19,884 nt of DNA, taken from positions 380 to 20,263 of the forward strand of contig DCAK01000026.1 of assembly GCA_002311925.1 (NCBI GenBank), given 5' to 3'. This DNA is from Planctomycetes bacterium UBA1135. GTDB taxonomy: Bacteria; Planctomycetota; UBA1135. A program made the position numbers and the translations under genes. Position 1 is the first letter of the stretch. Each line of letters opens with the position of its first letter. The notes below the pieces were generated by a model. That model was given only the letters and a program-made list of their open reading frames with translations. It was not told where the DNA came from and did no database searches. Shown piece by piece: positions 5,929 through 13,803 of the stretch.

Positions 5929-8344
5929 TCGTTACCGGGTTGGAATCCTTCCAGGCGCCGGAGGCGGAGTCGAAGACCGCCATCTCGACATGGTAGATGC
6001 GGTTGGCGGCCGCTGCGGGGACATAGACCACGTGAGAACCCGAACCGGTGGTCCCTGTAGGAACCATAATCCAACCCAGGGGAGGGTCGATGTCGAAGGC
6101 GTGACCCTGGTAGACGATTCCCCCGAGCCCGTCCGAATAGGCGAGGTAGCCAAGGGTGCTGGTGGGAGCATTGCTCCATTCGTAGATTGCCACCCAGCCG
6201 GGCCAGGAAATGGAGGGCCCAGTCATAAGAATGGTATTCACCGCCCCTCCTCCCCCTGCGGGCTCTGCAGGACTTACGACCAGGGCGAAGTCGGCGTTCA
6301 CAGGGCTGGATCCGTCCTCTTCGTGGGTGTCCACATTCACCTCGTCGGCGAAGATTTCCACCGTCCAGGTGCCAGCCATGGGGTTTTGGACCAGAACCTG
6401 CTCTACCGTGTCCTTGGTATTCGAAGAACCCCCTGGACTGGACCACATGGAAGAAAGCAAACCGTTGTTTCCCCAGTAGGAGGTTCCGTCCGGGGCCGTG
6501 ACCCGGAGAGAGAGGTCGTTGATGCGGTGCTGGGAGGAGGAGGTGGTTCCGGCCGGATCCACATAGACAAGGGTCGCCCGGAAATCCGGTTCGCCCGACG
6601 GGACGTCCACTTGTTGAGACCAGGAAGCCTGGTCAGTAAGCGGGACGCTTTCGTCCACCCAGTAGGTCAGGTCTCGATAGTCGTGGAGCCTCTGGAGGTC
6701 GGGGCCACCCCACCCCTGGTGGACCCGGGTCAGGTCATGACTCGACCCCGAGAAGGTCCACTGGCGGGCCGAATTGATGAGCAGGGCTTTGGCGGTGGTG
6801 AAGTGAGGCCGACTTTCAAAGACATCGGCCCCGATCGAGTTTCCGAACATTCCCTGGTGCCACATCTGGTGCAGAAGTCCCATGTGTCCGGCGACGATGG
6901 GCGTGGCGCCGGAAGTTCCTCCGAAGCCCGTGTAGTACTCGCCGGATGCATAGCCCCCTCCATCGGCATCTGAACACCAAATAGCGTCGTACCACGAGGC
7001 CAGGTCCGGCTTGATGCGCCCGTCGGCAGCCGGGCCGATGCTTCCTCCGTAGTTCCAGGTGTCGTTGGAAAAATCCTGGTCGTCCCCATGACGGATGCCG
7101 CCAACCGAAATGATATTTTTCGCCCAGGCTTGTGGGCGGGAATCCTGGTTTCCGGCGTTGGACTGGGATTGGAGAATGACGAAGTCGTTGATGGCGATGA
7201 TGTCGTCCATCTCCTGGGAATAGGAGTTGTAGGACCGCGTCCGGCTTCCCCCCCAACTGTTGGTCTGAAAGACGCAGCGGTACCCAAGGGATGGGTCCAC
7301 GCACTGGGCGGTGTGGGTGTAGCGGTTGCTGAAGTTGTAGGAGGCGAACACCCCCTCTCCGTCAGGCATCATCCCGCGGGCGTTGGCATGAGAGGAGCCG
7401 TCTCCGAAATTGATGCCGAAGGTGCAAGTCCCATGGCTGGTTGAACTTCCATTGCTCCCGTGCATGGTGGGAGCCCGTGAACCGCTCCAGTCGGAATGGC
7501 TCGTGTCGAGTCCACTGTCGCAGACCTCGGCGCGCACACCTTGGCCGGTGAGGCCGGCGACGGATTCAAGATGGTTGGCCCCCATGACCGCCCTGGCATG
7601 GTTCATGTCGACTTCTGGAGCGCTCCATCGGTCCACCCCGAGGACCTCGGGCATGTGGAGTGTCTGCATCAACTGGGCGGGGGTCAGGAAAGCTTCCAGG
7701 ACCCAACCCTCGTCGATGTTGAGCTCGGTTTCTGCCCCGAGAGCGGCAAGGCGGGCTTGCACGAAGGCCTTCTGACGGGGGCCCCGCTCTCCCACGATGA
7801 TGCGGTACCTCTGCCAACGGGGAAGCGCCTCGTTCTTCCAAGCGGCAAGAAGGGCGTCTTCCATTTTGTATGCGGGGTGAAAGGGGCCCACCCAGCGCAC
7901 GAAGGGGAGCTCCCGGACCCGGGAAGCCGTTTCGGGGGTCATGCCCCAGATTCCAGCATGGTCGGCGAGGAAACGATGGGAAACAGCCCCAAGGTCCTCC
8001 ACGGCTTCCCGCCAAGGTTGGGCGCTCTTTGCAAGAAATTGGACGATGAACAATTCCGCATCCTTTCCAGCTTTCAGGGCCGTGGGAATGGCGGGTTCTT
8101 CGTCTCGGACGGGATCGAATTCAGAAAAACGCAGGCGAAGGGTGAATGAGGTGGACCGGGCCCTCCCAAAGGTCCGTCCCCCATCCAGGGAAAGGGTGAA
8201 CCAGGATTCGAATCCGTCCGGGCCCGCCTCTTCCCAAACCAGGGCCACGGCGTCTCCGTGGAGGATTTCCTCCTGGGCCCGGAGCGTGGACCCCAGAAGA
8301 AGGGCGAAGACCGGAAGAAGGAATACCGAGGGGATTGGATTCAC
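5915..8344 (-). CDS. Secreted subtilisin-like serine peptidase (S8 family) with C-terminal extension
   Basis: The 809-residue preproprotein starts at GTG. The signal peptide runs to about residue 23 and a propeptide-like region to about 240 (ending ...PEVLGVDRW). The catalytic domain has D276 in VCDSGLD, H304 in SHGTCTFG, oxyanion N396 in SQSNAGNQ and S478 in GGTSGATP, so it looks active. The order and the spacing of Asp to His resemble KP-43-like large subtilisins. A jelly-roll-like domain follows (about 560-695: FRATLVYVDPAG, GTWTVEIFADEV). A last module of about 105 residues (701-809) is preceded by a Gly-rich linker and ends in SNPVTTQ, probably a surface or substrate-binding domain. Cysteines at 348 and 357 could pair. 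It follows moaA by 23 bp but has its own promoter-like box, and it converges on the zincin with a 7-nt overlap. Confidence 0.93.
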   Translation of the reverse strand: MNPIPSVFLLPVFALLLGSTLRAQEEILHGDAVALVWEEAGPDGFESWFTLSLDGGRTFGRARSTSFTLRLRFSEFDPVRDEEPAIPTALKAGKDAELFIVQFLAKSAQPWREAVEDLGAVSHRFLADHAGIWGMTPETASRVRELPFVRWVGPFHPAYKMEDALLAAWKNEALPRWQRYRIIVGERGPRQKAFVQARLAALGAETELNIDEGWVLEAFLTPAQLMQTLHMPEVLGVDRWSAPEVDMNHARAVMGANHLESVAGLTGQGVRAEVCDSGLDTSHSDWSGSRAPTMHGSNGSSTSHGTCTFGINFGDGSSHANARGMMPDGEGVFASYNFSNRYTHTAQCVDPSLGYRCVFQTNSWGGSRTRSYNSYSQEMDDIIAINDFVILQSQSNAGNQDSRPQAWAKNIISVGGIRHGDDQDFSNDTWNYGGSIGPAADGRIKPDLASWYDAIWCSDADGGGYASGEYYTGFGGTSGATPIVAGHMGLLHQMWHQGMFGNSIGADVFESRPHFTTAKALLINSARQWTFSGSSHDLTRVHQGWGGPDLQRLHDYRDLTYWVDESVPLTDQASWSQQVDVPSGEPDFRATLVYVDPAGTTSSSQHRINDLSLRVTAPDGTSYWGNNGLLSSMWSSPGGSSNTKDTVEQVLVQNPMAGTWTVEIFADEVNVDTHEEDGSSPVNADFALVVSPAEPAGGGGAVNTILMTGPSISWPGWVAIYEWSNAPTSTLGYLAYSDGLGGIVYQGHAFDIDPPLGWIMVPTGTTGSGSHVVYVPAAAANRIYHVEMAVFDSASGAWKDSNPVTTQVY

Positions 8345-8356
8345 CCCTCAAGGTTA
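8345..8356 (-). promoter_or_regulatory. -10-like box placed for a leaderless mRNA (S8 peptidase)
   Basis: On the minus strand TAACCT (8356-8351) is followed by TGAGGG and then the GTG start. The 6-nt gap is the same as at 5229 and 10497. GAGGG touches the start codon and is too close to work as a normal Shine-Dalgarno. Confidence 0.45.
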
Positions 8357-8367
8357 GCAGAAGATGC

Positions 8368-9381
8368 TCAGCCTCCCCGGACGTGCATCTCGAGGTGGGG
8401 GTCGGCGTCCAGGGTTTCCGGAAGATGCAGGACCTCCCGTTCATCCCCCAGGGCGGCGCGTTCCTCGGCCCCACGCGCATCCCTCGAAGCCCATGCTTCG
8501 CGGAGCAGGGGTTCGATGGCATCTCCCACCCGCAGCGGACCCCGAAGGTCCATGCCACGCCGAGCGTAGAGGCAGGAAAACCAGGTCCCGTCGGCGGTGA
8601 TGCGACCGCGGTCGCAGCTGGCGCAGAAAGGTTCAGTCACCGAGGAGATGGTCCCCACGGTGGAGCCATCGCCCATCTTCCACCTGCGGGCAGGGGCGGC
8701 GTCGGGGGTTTCGGCGGGAACGAGGGGCCCGAACTCATCCTCGAGAATGGCCCGAACTTCGGCACCGGGAATCACCTGGTCCATCACCCACTGGCGGGCT
8801 CCGCCGACATCCATGTATTCGATGAAACGGATTTCCACCCCTTCCTCGCGGGCGAAACGGACGAGGTCCAGAGCCTCGTCCTCATTCACCCCGCGCATCA
8901 GGATGGAGTTGAGCCGGATTCCTTCGAAACCGGATTCCCGGGCGGCGCGAATCCCATTCAAGGTCGGGCCCGGACCCTTGCGGGATGTCAACTTCTCAAA
9001 ACGGTCCTCGCGCAGGGTGTCGAGGCTCACGGTCAAGCGATGCAGACCGGCCCGCTTGAGAGCGGGGGCCAGATCTTCGAGCAGGAAACCGTTCGTGGTG
9101 AGCGCGAGGTCCTCCAACCCCAGAGCCGAAAGCATTCCGACCAAGCGTGGAAGGTCCTTGCGCAACAGGGGTTCGCCTCCGCTGAGCCGAACCTTGCGCA
9201 CCCCCAGGGCCATGGAAGCCTCCACCACCTTGGTGATTTCCTCGAAGGAAAGAAGGTCCTCGGCTGGGAGCCAGTTGTAGGACTTTGCCGGCATGCAATA
9301 GCGGCAACGCAGGTTGCAGCGGTCGGTGACCGAAATGCGGAGGGACCGGAGAGGCCGGTCGAAGGTGTCGAGGAGGGTCAT
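8368..9381 (-). CDS. moaA: GTP 3',8-cyclase, molybdopterin biosynthesis protein A
   Basis: This 337-residue radical SAM enzyme converts GTP to 3',8-cyclo-GTP, the first step of molybdenum cofactor synthesis. The N-terminal cluster motif is C22, C26 and C29 in RCNLRCRYCM. LSGGEPLLR (67-75) binds SAM, and VSLDTL and RFIEYMDVG are typical core segments. The C-terminal cluster is C253, C256 and C270 with the substrate-binding RGRIT between them. The protein ends in Gly-Gly, the conserved MoaA tail needed for activity. The length is normal. The ATG at 9381 overlaps the mcsB stop (ATGA) and places the homologous start at residue 1; longer in-frame starts lie inside mcsB. No other moa, moe or mob gene is in the window, so the coupling to mcsB looks like a local arrangement rather than a pathway operon. 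Confidence 0.95.
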   Translation of the reverse strand: MTLLDTFDRPLRSLRISVTDRCNLRCRYCMPAKSYNWLPAEDLLSFEEITKVVEASMALGVRKVRLSGGEPLLRKDLPRLVGMLSALGLEDLALTTNGFLLEDLAPALKRAGLHRLTVSLDTLREDRFEKLTSRKGPGPTLNGIRAARESGFEGIRLNSILMRGVNEDEALDLVRFAREEGVEIRFIEYMDVGGARQWVMDQVIPGAEVRAILEDEFGPLVPAETPDAAPARRWKMGDGSTVGTISSVTEPFCASCDRGRITADGTWFSCLYARRGMDLRGPLRVGDAIEPLLREAWASRDARGAEERAALGDEREVLHLPETLDADPHLEMHVRGG

Positions 9382-10457
9382 GGATTGGGAATGCCGAGAG
9401 AATCCCGAAGCAGGGTTGCCCGATAGGAATCGCGATGGATGGGATCCATTTCGGCCCCTATGCGAGCTTGGAGGTGCCCAGGCTGGAGACAAAAGGATTG
9501 AATCAGGAGTTGCTCCGCCGTGAATTCGATTCCCGCCTTTCCGAGGAGGCCGCCCAGGGAAGCCAGGCGAAGGGTGCTCAACGCCCCCAGGGCCTGGGCC
9601 GTGGTGATCTTTCCGGACTCCTGGAGCCGAGTGTAGGCCTGCTCGACATCGCGTAGAAGACTTCGTCGCGAAGCCTCGCTGCCGAGGATTTCATCCCGCG
9701 TCTTGCCCTCGTAGGCCACCACCTGCAGCCCGAAATCCCGGACACCCTTCAATTGGCTGGCCAAATCCCCGCCCAGGGTCTTCTGGTTGCTGATTTGATA
9801 AAGGTGGCCCAGGGCGCGGCTGCCTTCTCCGTGCACCCCACGAACCGCCAATCCGGATTTCTGGGCGGTGTGCAGGATATGCTGCAGGGGAGCGTTTCGG
9901 CGCGCTAGGGCCGGCAGGTGAAGGAGCAGGCTGGCCCGCATGCCCGAACCCACATTCGTGGGACAGGCGGTGAGATAGCCGTACTTGGGATGGATGGCGA
10001 TGGGGAAACCCTTCTCCACGGGTTCGATGACCTCGCGGCAAAGGCCAAGAGCCGCTTCAAGGTCTAACCCGGAAGCGAAACCCTGTCCACGAAAATGGTC
10101 CTCCTCGTTGACCAGGAGACCGTTCCGACCGCAGGGCTGGAAGAAGACCAGGGCCGGCCGTTCCGCTTCGAACAGGTCGCGTGAAGCGAGACTCCGCTCG
10201 ATGAGGAATTCGGCATCCGCGGGGCCCAGCTCAGCCGGCTCCAGCACCACCCCGTCATCAAAGGAGGAGGCCATGGTTTCCCGGACCGCTTCCAGCATGG
10301 CCCGCGCCGCTTCTTCCTCCATCTGAAGCGGGAAGGGCGTCCCGGCAAGATTGCGGGCCAGCCGCACCCGGCTCGCCACGACGACGGCGGATTCCGGCCC
10401 TTCCCCCGACAACCAGTCGGGGGTTCGTTCAAGGAGAGGTTCCAGCCGAGCGTCCAT
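9378..10457 (-). CDS. mcsB: Protein-arginine kinase McsB
   Basis: This 359-residue ATP:guanido phosphotransferase phosphorylates arginines in proteins, marking them for ClpC-ClpP degradation in Firmicutes. Motifs are WLSGEGPES (15-23), ASRVRLARN (28-36), VNEEDH (116-121, catalytic acidic residues), YLTACPTNVGSG (161-172, active-site C165), RGVHGEGS (206-213) and ISNQKTLG (222-229). RDSYRA (342-347) matches the RDxxRA phosphoarginine-sensing motif that separates McsB from free-arginine kinases. The ATG at 10457 fits the family start; the longer frame to 10532 would cross the K+ channel start. The gene shares a 39-bp divergent promoter region with the channel and overlaps moaA downstream. No mcsA, ctsR or clpC is adjacent, unlike in Firmicutes. 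Family assignment is secure; the protein targets are inferred. Confidence 0.93.
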   Translation of the reverse strand: MDARLEPLLERTPDWLSGEGPESAVVVASRVRLARNLAGTPFPLQMEEEAARAMLEAVRETMASSFDDGVVLEPAELGPADAEFLIERSLASRDLFEAERPALVFFQPCGRNGLLVNEEDHFRGQGFASGLDLEAALGLCREVIEPVEKGFPIAIHPKYGYLTACPTNVGSGMRASLLLHLPALARRNAPLQHILHTAQKSGLAVRGVHGEGSRALGHLYQISNQKTLGGDLASQLKGVRDFGLQVVAYEGKTRDEILGSEASRRSLLRDVEQAYTRLQESGKITTAQALGALSTLRLASLGGLLGKAGIEFTAEQLLIQSFCLQPGHLQARIGAEMDPIHRDSYRATLLRDSLGIPNP

Positions 10458-10471
10458 CGGCGTGGATTGTA
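10458..10471 (-). promoter_or_regulatory. -10-like box of mcsB
   Basis: TACAAT (10471-10466 on the minus strand), a near-consensus -10, ends 8 nt before the ATG at 10457. This predicts a leader of about 1-2 nt. No -35 or Shine-Dalgarno is visible. Confidence 0.5.
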
Positions 10472-10484
10472 CGCCCGGTCTTCC

Positions 10485-10496
10485 TAGAATTCGGGA
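10485..10496 (+). promoter_or_regulatory. -10-like box of the K+ channel gene
   Basis: TAGAAT at 10485-10490 is followed by TCGGGA and then GTG at 10497, a 6-nt gap that fits leaderless transcription. It lies back to back with the mcsB box in a 39-bp gap. Confidence 0.5.
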
Positions 10497-11528
10497 GTGG
10501 AGGCGAGACGAAATCGGAAGGACCTGAGGCACAAGAAGGACCTCACCCGGCTATTCATCCTGGTTTCCATCCTAATCGGCGGCGGAACCCTGGGGTTCAT
10601 GGCCTTCGAAGGGTGGCGCCTGCTGGACGCCTTCTACATGACGGTCATCACCGTCACCACCGTCGGTTTCGCCGAGGTCCGCCCCATGACCGAAGTCGGG
10701 CGAATGTTCACCATCGCCGTAGTCGCGGCCGGAATCGGGACCGGCTATGTTGCGGCGGGAGTCTTGGGCCGAGCCCTTCTTCTCAATCTCTCCCGAAGGG
10801 AATCCAAAAGGATGGAAAAAATCATTCGAGACATGGAAGGCCATGTGGTCCTTTGCGGCTACGGCCGCCTGGGCGACATCGTGCTCCAGGAATTGGAAAC
10901 GGCGAACAGGAGCTTCGTGGTCGTCGAAAAGGATCCGGCCACGGCGGACGAGCTCCACGCCATGGGAATACCCTTTCTGCAGGCCGACGCGACCGAGGAG
11001 GATTCACTTCAGCGGGCGGGTGTCGAGAAAGCCGGAGGAGTCATCGCCGCCATCGGCAGCGATGCGGGAAACGTCTTCATCACCCTCACCGCCAGGGGAT
11101 TGAATGCGACCTGTCCCATCGTTGCCCGGGCCGACCATCCCGAAACGGAAAGGAAGCTCCGCATGGTGGGAGCCACCCGGGTTGTCACTCCCTATTCCCT
11201 GGGGGGAAAGAGACTGGCCCAGGCATTTCTTCGCCCGTCAGCGGTGGACCTTGCCGACCTCGCCATCGGCGGGGATGAGGGGGATTTCCTCATCGAGGAA
11301 GTCGAACTCCCCGAGGGCATGGCCGCCGAAACCCTTTCCCTCAAGGGGCTCGACCTTGGCGCCCGTTTCGGCCTCATCGCAGTGGCGGTCCGCCATGCCT
11401 CCGACCAGGCTCTCCATTTTCGACCGCGAGCGGAAACCCCTCTGCGCCCGGGCGACCATCTCCTGGTCATGGGCAAGAAGAAGGGCCTGGACGGATTCCA
11501 GGAAATCCTAGAAGACGCCTCGAGCTAG
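10497..11528 (+). CDS. Two-transmembrane potassium channel with RCK (TrkA-N/TrkA-C) domain
   Basis: The 343-residue protein has one helix (about 18-37), a pore helix, the filter segment TVGFA (55-59) followed by EV, and a second helix (about 69-97). A cytoplasmic RCK domain follows, with a Rossmann motif GYGRLG (121-126), an acidic strand end VVVEKD and QADAT. A TrkA-C domain ends the protein (about 260-338, RPGDHLLVMG). This is the MthK-like layout of a ligand-gated K+ channel in the inner membrane, probably a tetramer with an RCK ring. The filter differs from the usual TVGYG/TVGFG by Ala at the last position. The GTG start is chosen because it opens the frame directly after the -10-like box and before the basic N-terminus. 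Its TAG stop overlaps the arginase stop on the other strand. Confidence 0.9.
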   Translation: MEARRNRKDLRHKKDLTRLFILVSILIGGGTLGFMAFEGWRLLDAFYMTVITVTTVGFAEVRPMTEVGRMFTIAVVAAGIGTGYVAAGVLGRALLLNLSRRESKRMEKIIRDMEGHVVLCGYGRLGDIVLQELETANRSFVVVEKDPATADELHAMGIPFLQADATEEDSLQRAGVEKAGGVIAAIGSDAGNVFITLTARGLNATCPIVARADHPETERKLRMVGATRVVTPYSLGGKRLAQAFLRPSAVDLADLAIGGDEGDFLIEEVELPEGMAAETLSLKGLDLGARFGLIAVAVRHASDQALHFRPRAETPLRPGDHLLVMGKKKGLDGFQEILEDASS

Positions 11529-12445
11529 AGGATCGACATCCCGAAGGCGCTCAGGACGAGGTGCTTGACGGTTTCCGCGCTGGCGTTGCCGCTGTCGAGA
11601 ATGGGATTGAGTTCCACGACCTCCATCGAGGTCATGCGACCCGAATCGGCGCAATTTTCCAGCAGCAGGTGGGCTTCGCGAAAGCTGACCCCGCCGGGAA
11701 CGGGAGTCCCCACCCCACTTGCGTCTTCGGGGTCCAATCCATCCACATCGAAGGAAAGATGAAATCCTGCAGTGTCGTGATTCACCACTTCGAGGATTTC
11801 CTTGGCCACCGCGCCCATTCCTCTTTCATCGATGTCGCGCATCGTGAAGGTATGAACTCCCGACGCGGAAATGACCTCCTTTTCGCACCCGTCGATTTGA
11901 CGAATCCCAACCAGGGCCACGTTCTCGGGAAGAATCATCGGCACATCCCCCGCAAGACCGGCGAACTCAGGGTCGCCATGTCCAAGGATGTGGGCCAGGG
12001 GCATCCCGTGAATGTTTCCGCTGGGGGAACTGTCCGGGATGTTCATGTCTCCATGGGCGTCGAACCAGATCAAGCCCAACTTTTCCTGGCGCGCGCGGTG
12101 ATGAGAAACCAGGCCCGCCACGGTTCCCATGGCGATGGAATGGTCCCCACCCAGGACGAGGGGAAGGACACCCTCATCGAGGCAAGCCTGGACGGCGGAG
12201 GCCAGGTCACGGCAGACATCGAGGATTTCCGCTCGAAAGCGAAGCTGTTCCTCCGAAGTCTCGCGGGTTTCCATCGCGGGAACGGGAACATCCCGTTCTC
12301 GTTCCACCTCCCACCCCAGGCCGCGTAGGGCGTCGCCCAAGCCCGCGATGCGCAGGGCCGAGGGCCCCATGTCTGTCCCTCTGCGGCTGGCACCGAGGTC
12401 CATCGGAACTCCGAGGATGCGGACAGGCTTGCGGGAAAGGGGCAT
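11525..12445 (-). CDS. Arginase (ureohydrolase family)
   Basis: This 306-residue enzyme would hydrolyse arginine to ornithine and urea using a binuclear manganese centre. Metal and substrate motifs are GGDHS (99-103, H102), FDAHGDMN (D129, H131, D133), SGNIHGMP (142-149, substrate carboxylate binding), SFDVDGLDP (D233, D235) and EVVELNP with E278. The SGNIHG segment and length favour arginase over agmatinase or formimidoylglutamase. It is the last of four coupled minus-strand genes; its ATG overlaps the phosphomannomutase stop as TGATG. It would release nitrogen from arginine, but no ornithine or urea gene is in view. The stop shares CTAG with the convergent K+ channel stop, leaving no space for a terminator between them. 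Confidence 0.9.
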   Translation of the reverse strand: MPLSRKPVRILGVPMDLGASRRGTDMGPSALRIAGLGDALRGLGWEVERERDVPVPAMETRETSEEQLRFRAEILDVCRDLASAVQACLDEGVLPLVLGGDHSIAMGTVAGLVSHHRARQEKLGLIWFDAHGDMNIPDSSPSGNIHGMPLAHILGHGDPEFAGLAGDVPMILPENVALVGIRQIDGCEKEVISASGVHTFTMRDIDERGMGAVAKEILEVVNHDTAGFHLSFDVDGLDPEDASGVGTPVPGGVSFREAHLLLENCADSGRMTSMEVVELNPILDSGNASAETVKHLVLSAFGMSIL

Positions 12446-13803
12446 CAGGGCAGGGGCTCCACTCCGAGAATTGAAACGACCTCCGCCAGCTTTTCCTCCA
12501 TCAGGGGGCGGTTTTCTGCTTCGAGATTCATCCGCAAGTAGGGCTCGGTGTTGCTGGGCCTGAGATTGACCCACCACCAGGATGGTTCGTCCAGGCCGCC
12601 GAAGGAAAGGGTGATGCCGTCCAGGAAATCGGCCTCCCCCTGGGGAAAGGCATCCTGCAGTTTCTGGATGGCCCCTGCCTTGTCTTCCACACGGAAATTG
12701 ACTTCGCCGGTGCTGGGGTAACGCATGACATCGTCGGCCATTTCCGAAAAGGGTTTGGAGGACCGGGAAAGAAGGCCCATCACCGCAAGCAGGATGATTT
12801 CCGAATTGTCGGCGTACCAGTTGTCCCGAAAGTAGTAGTGGCCCGACAACTCGCCGCCGAAGGGGGCATCGTGCTCGCGCATGCGGGCCTTGAGAAAGCT
12901 GTGTCCCACCCTTTCCCTGACAGGCTTGCCTCCGCATTCCTCGATGATCTGGGGCAACGCCCAGGAGGACCGGAGGTCGTAGACGATGGCCGCCCCGGAT
13001 TCTCCGGCAAGAACATCGCGGGCCACCAGCGCGGTGACCACGTCGTTCCCCAGGGGGCGCCCTTTCTCATCCAAAAAGCAGCACCGGTCGGCATCCCCGT
13101 CGAAGGCTGCCCCCAATGCGGCCCCTGTATCCCCCACCAGTCGCTGGAGGTCGACCAGGTTGGACGCCTTGAGAGGATTGGCTTCGTGGTTGGGGAAATT
13201 GCCGTCCAGTTCGAAGTAGAGCCCGTGGTGGGAAACCTTGTCCAGACCTCCCAGGATCGAGGGGAAGGTGTGAGCCGCCATTCCATTGGCCGCGTCCGAA
13301 GCCAGAACGATTTCCCTTTCCAAGCCCGCCCATTTCAAAACATGAGCGGTGTAGTCGGCGAGGGTTTCCACCTGTTCGAGCCCTCCCCTTCTGGCCAGGG
13401 GAGCGGGAGCGTCCTTGTCGGTGGCCATGGATTCGATGTCCAGGATTCCGGTGTCGGCCGAGATGGGAATGGCCTCCTCCCTGCAAAGCTTGAAGCCGAT
13501 GTAGCCGGCGGGATTGTGGCTGGCTGTGACGGCGACCCCACCCGCCGCGCCAAGGTGTCCGACCGCGAAATAGAGTTGCGGGGTGGAGCAAAGCCCCACA
13601 TCCAAGACGTCCAGGCCACCGTCGCGAATGCCGTCCATGAAGGCGTCCTGGGCCTCGGGCGCCATGGTCCTCATGTCGCGGCCGACTGCGATGGGTCCCT
13701 TGCCGATGAAATCGGCGTAGGCCCTTCCCGTTCGATGGGACAGGGCGGCGTCGATGCCGTCAGGCCAGGTCCCCCGAATGTCGTAGGCCTTGAAGACGCT
13801 CAT
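12445..13803 (-). CDS. Phosphomannomutase/phosphoglucomutase
   Basis: This 452-residue alpha-D-phosphohexomutase interconverts mannose (or glucose) 6- and 1-phosphates, feeding GDP-mannose or UDP-glucose synthesis. The N-terminus KAYDIRG (5-11) is characteristic. The catalytic loop is TASHNP (93-98), with S95 as the phosphoserine. The Mg2+ loop is DGDAD (235-239), the sugar-specificity loop is GELSGHYYF (317-325), and the phosphate-binding loop is RPSNTEPYLR (415-424). GEXSGH is shared by dual-specificity PMM/PGM enzymes, so the preferred sugar cannot be decided here. The ATG at 13803 overlaps the threonine aldolase stop (ATGA) and gives the family start; the extended frame to 14058 lies inside the aldolase gene. 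Key residues are all present. Confidence 0.94.
   Translation of the reverse strand: MSVFKAYDIRGTWPDGIDAALSHRTGRAYADFIGKGPIAVGRDMRTMAPEAQDAFMDGIRDGGLDVLDVGLCSTPQLYFAVGHLGAAGGVAVTASHNPAGYIGFKLCREEAIPISADTGILDIESMATDKDAPAPLARRGGLEQVETLADYTAHVLKWAGLEREIVLASDAANGMAAHTFPSILGGLDKVSHHGLYFELDGNFPNHEANPLKASNLVDLQRLVGDTGAALGAAFDGDADRCCFLDEKGRPLGNDVVTALVARDVLAGESGAAIVYDLRSSWALPQIIEECGGKPVRERVGHSFLKARMREHDAPFGGELSGHYYFRDNWYADNSEIILLAVMGLLSRSSKPFSEMADDVMRYPSTGEVNFRVEDKAGAIQKLQDAFPQGEADFLDGITLSFGGLDEPSWWWVNLRPSNTEPYLRMNLEAENRPLMEEKLAEVVSILGVEPLP

Noticed and set aside
5990..6973. 327-codon plus-strand open frame
   Set aside because: Antisense to the S8 peptidase, which has an intact catalytic triad and signal peptide on the other strand.
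8335..9426. 363-codon plus-strand open frame
   Set aside because: Antisense to moaA; no family resemblance.
9382..9492. Upstream extension of MoaA
   Set aside because: It lies inside mcsB; the ATGA overlap and homologous start support 9381.
10458..10532. Upstream extension of McsB to 10532
   Set aside because: It would overlap the divergent channel gene and its promoter box; the family N-terminus starts at 10457.
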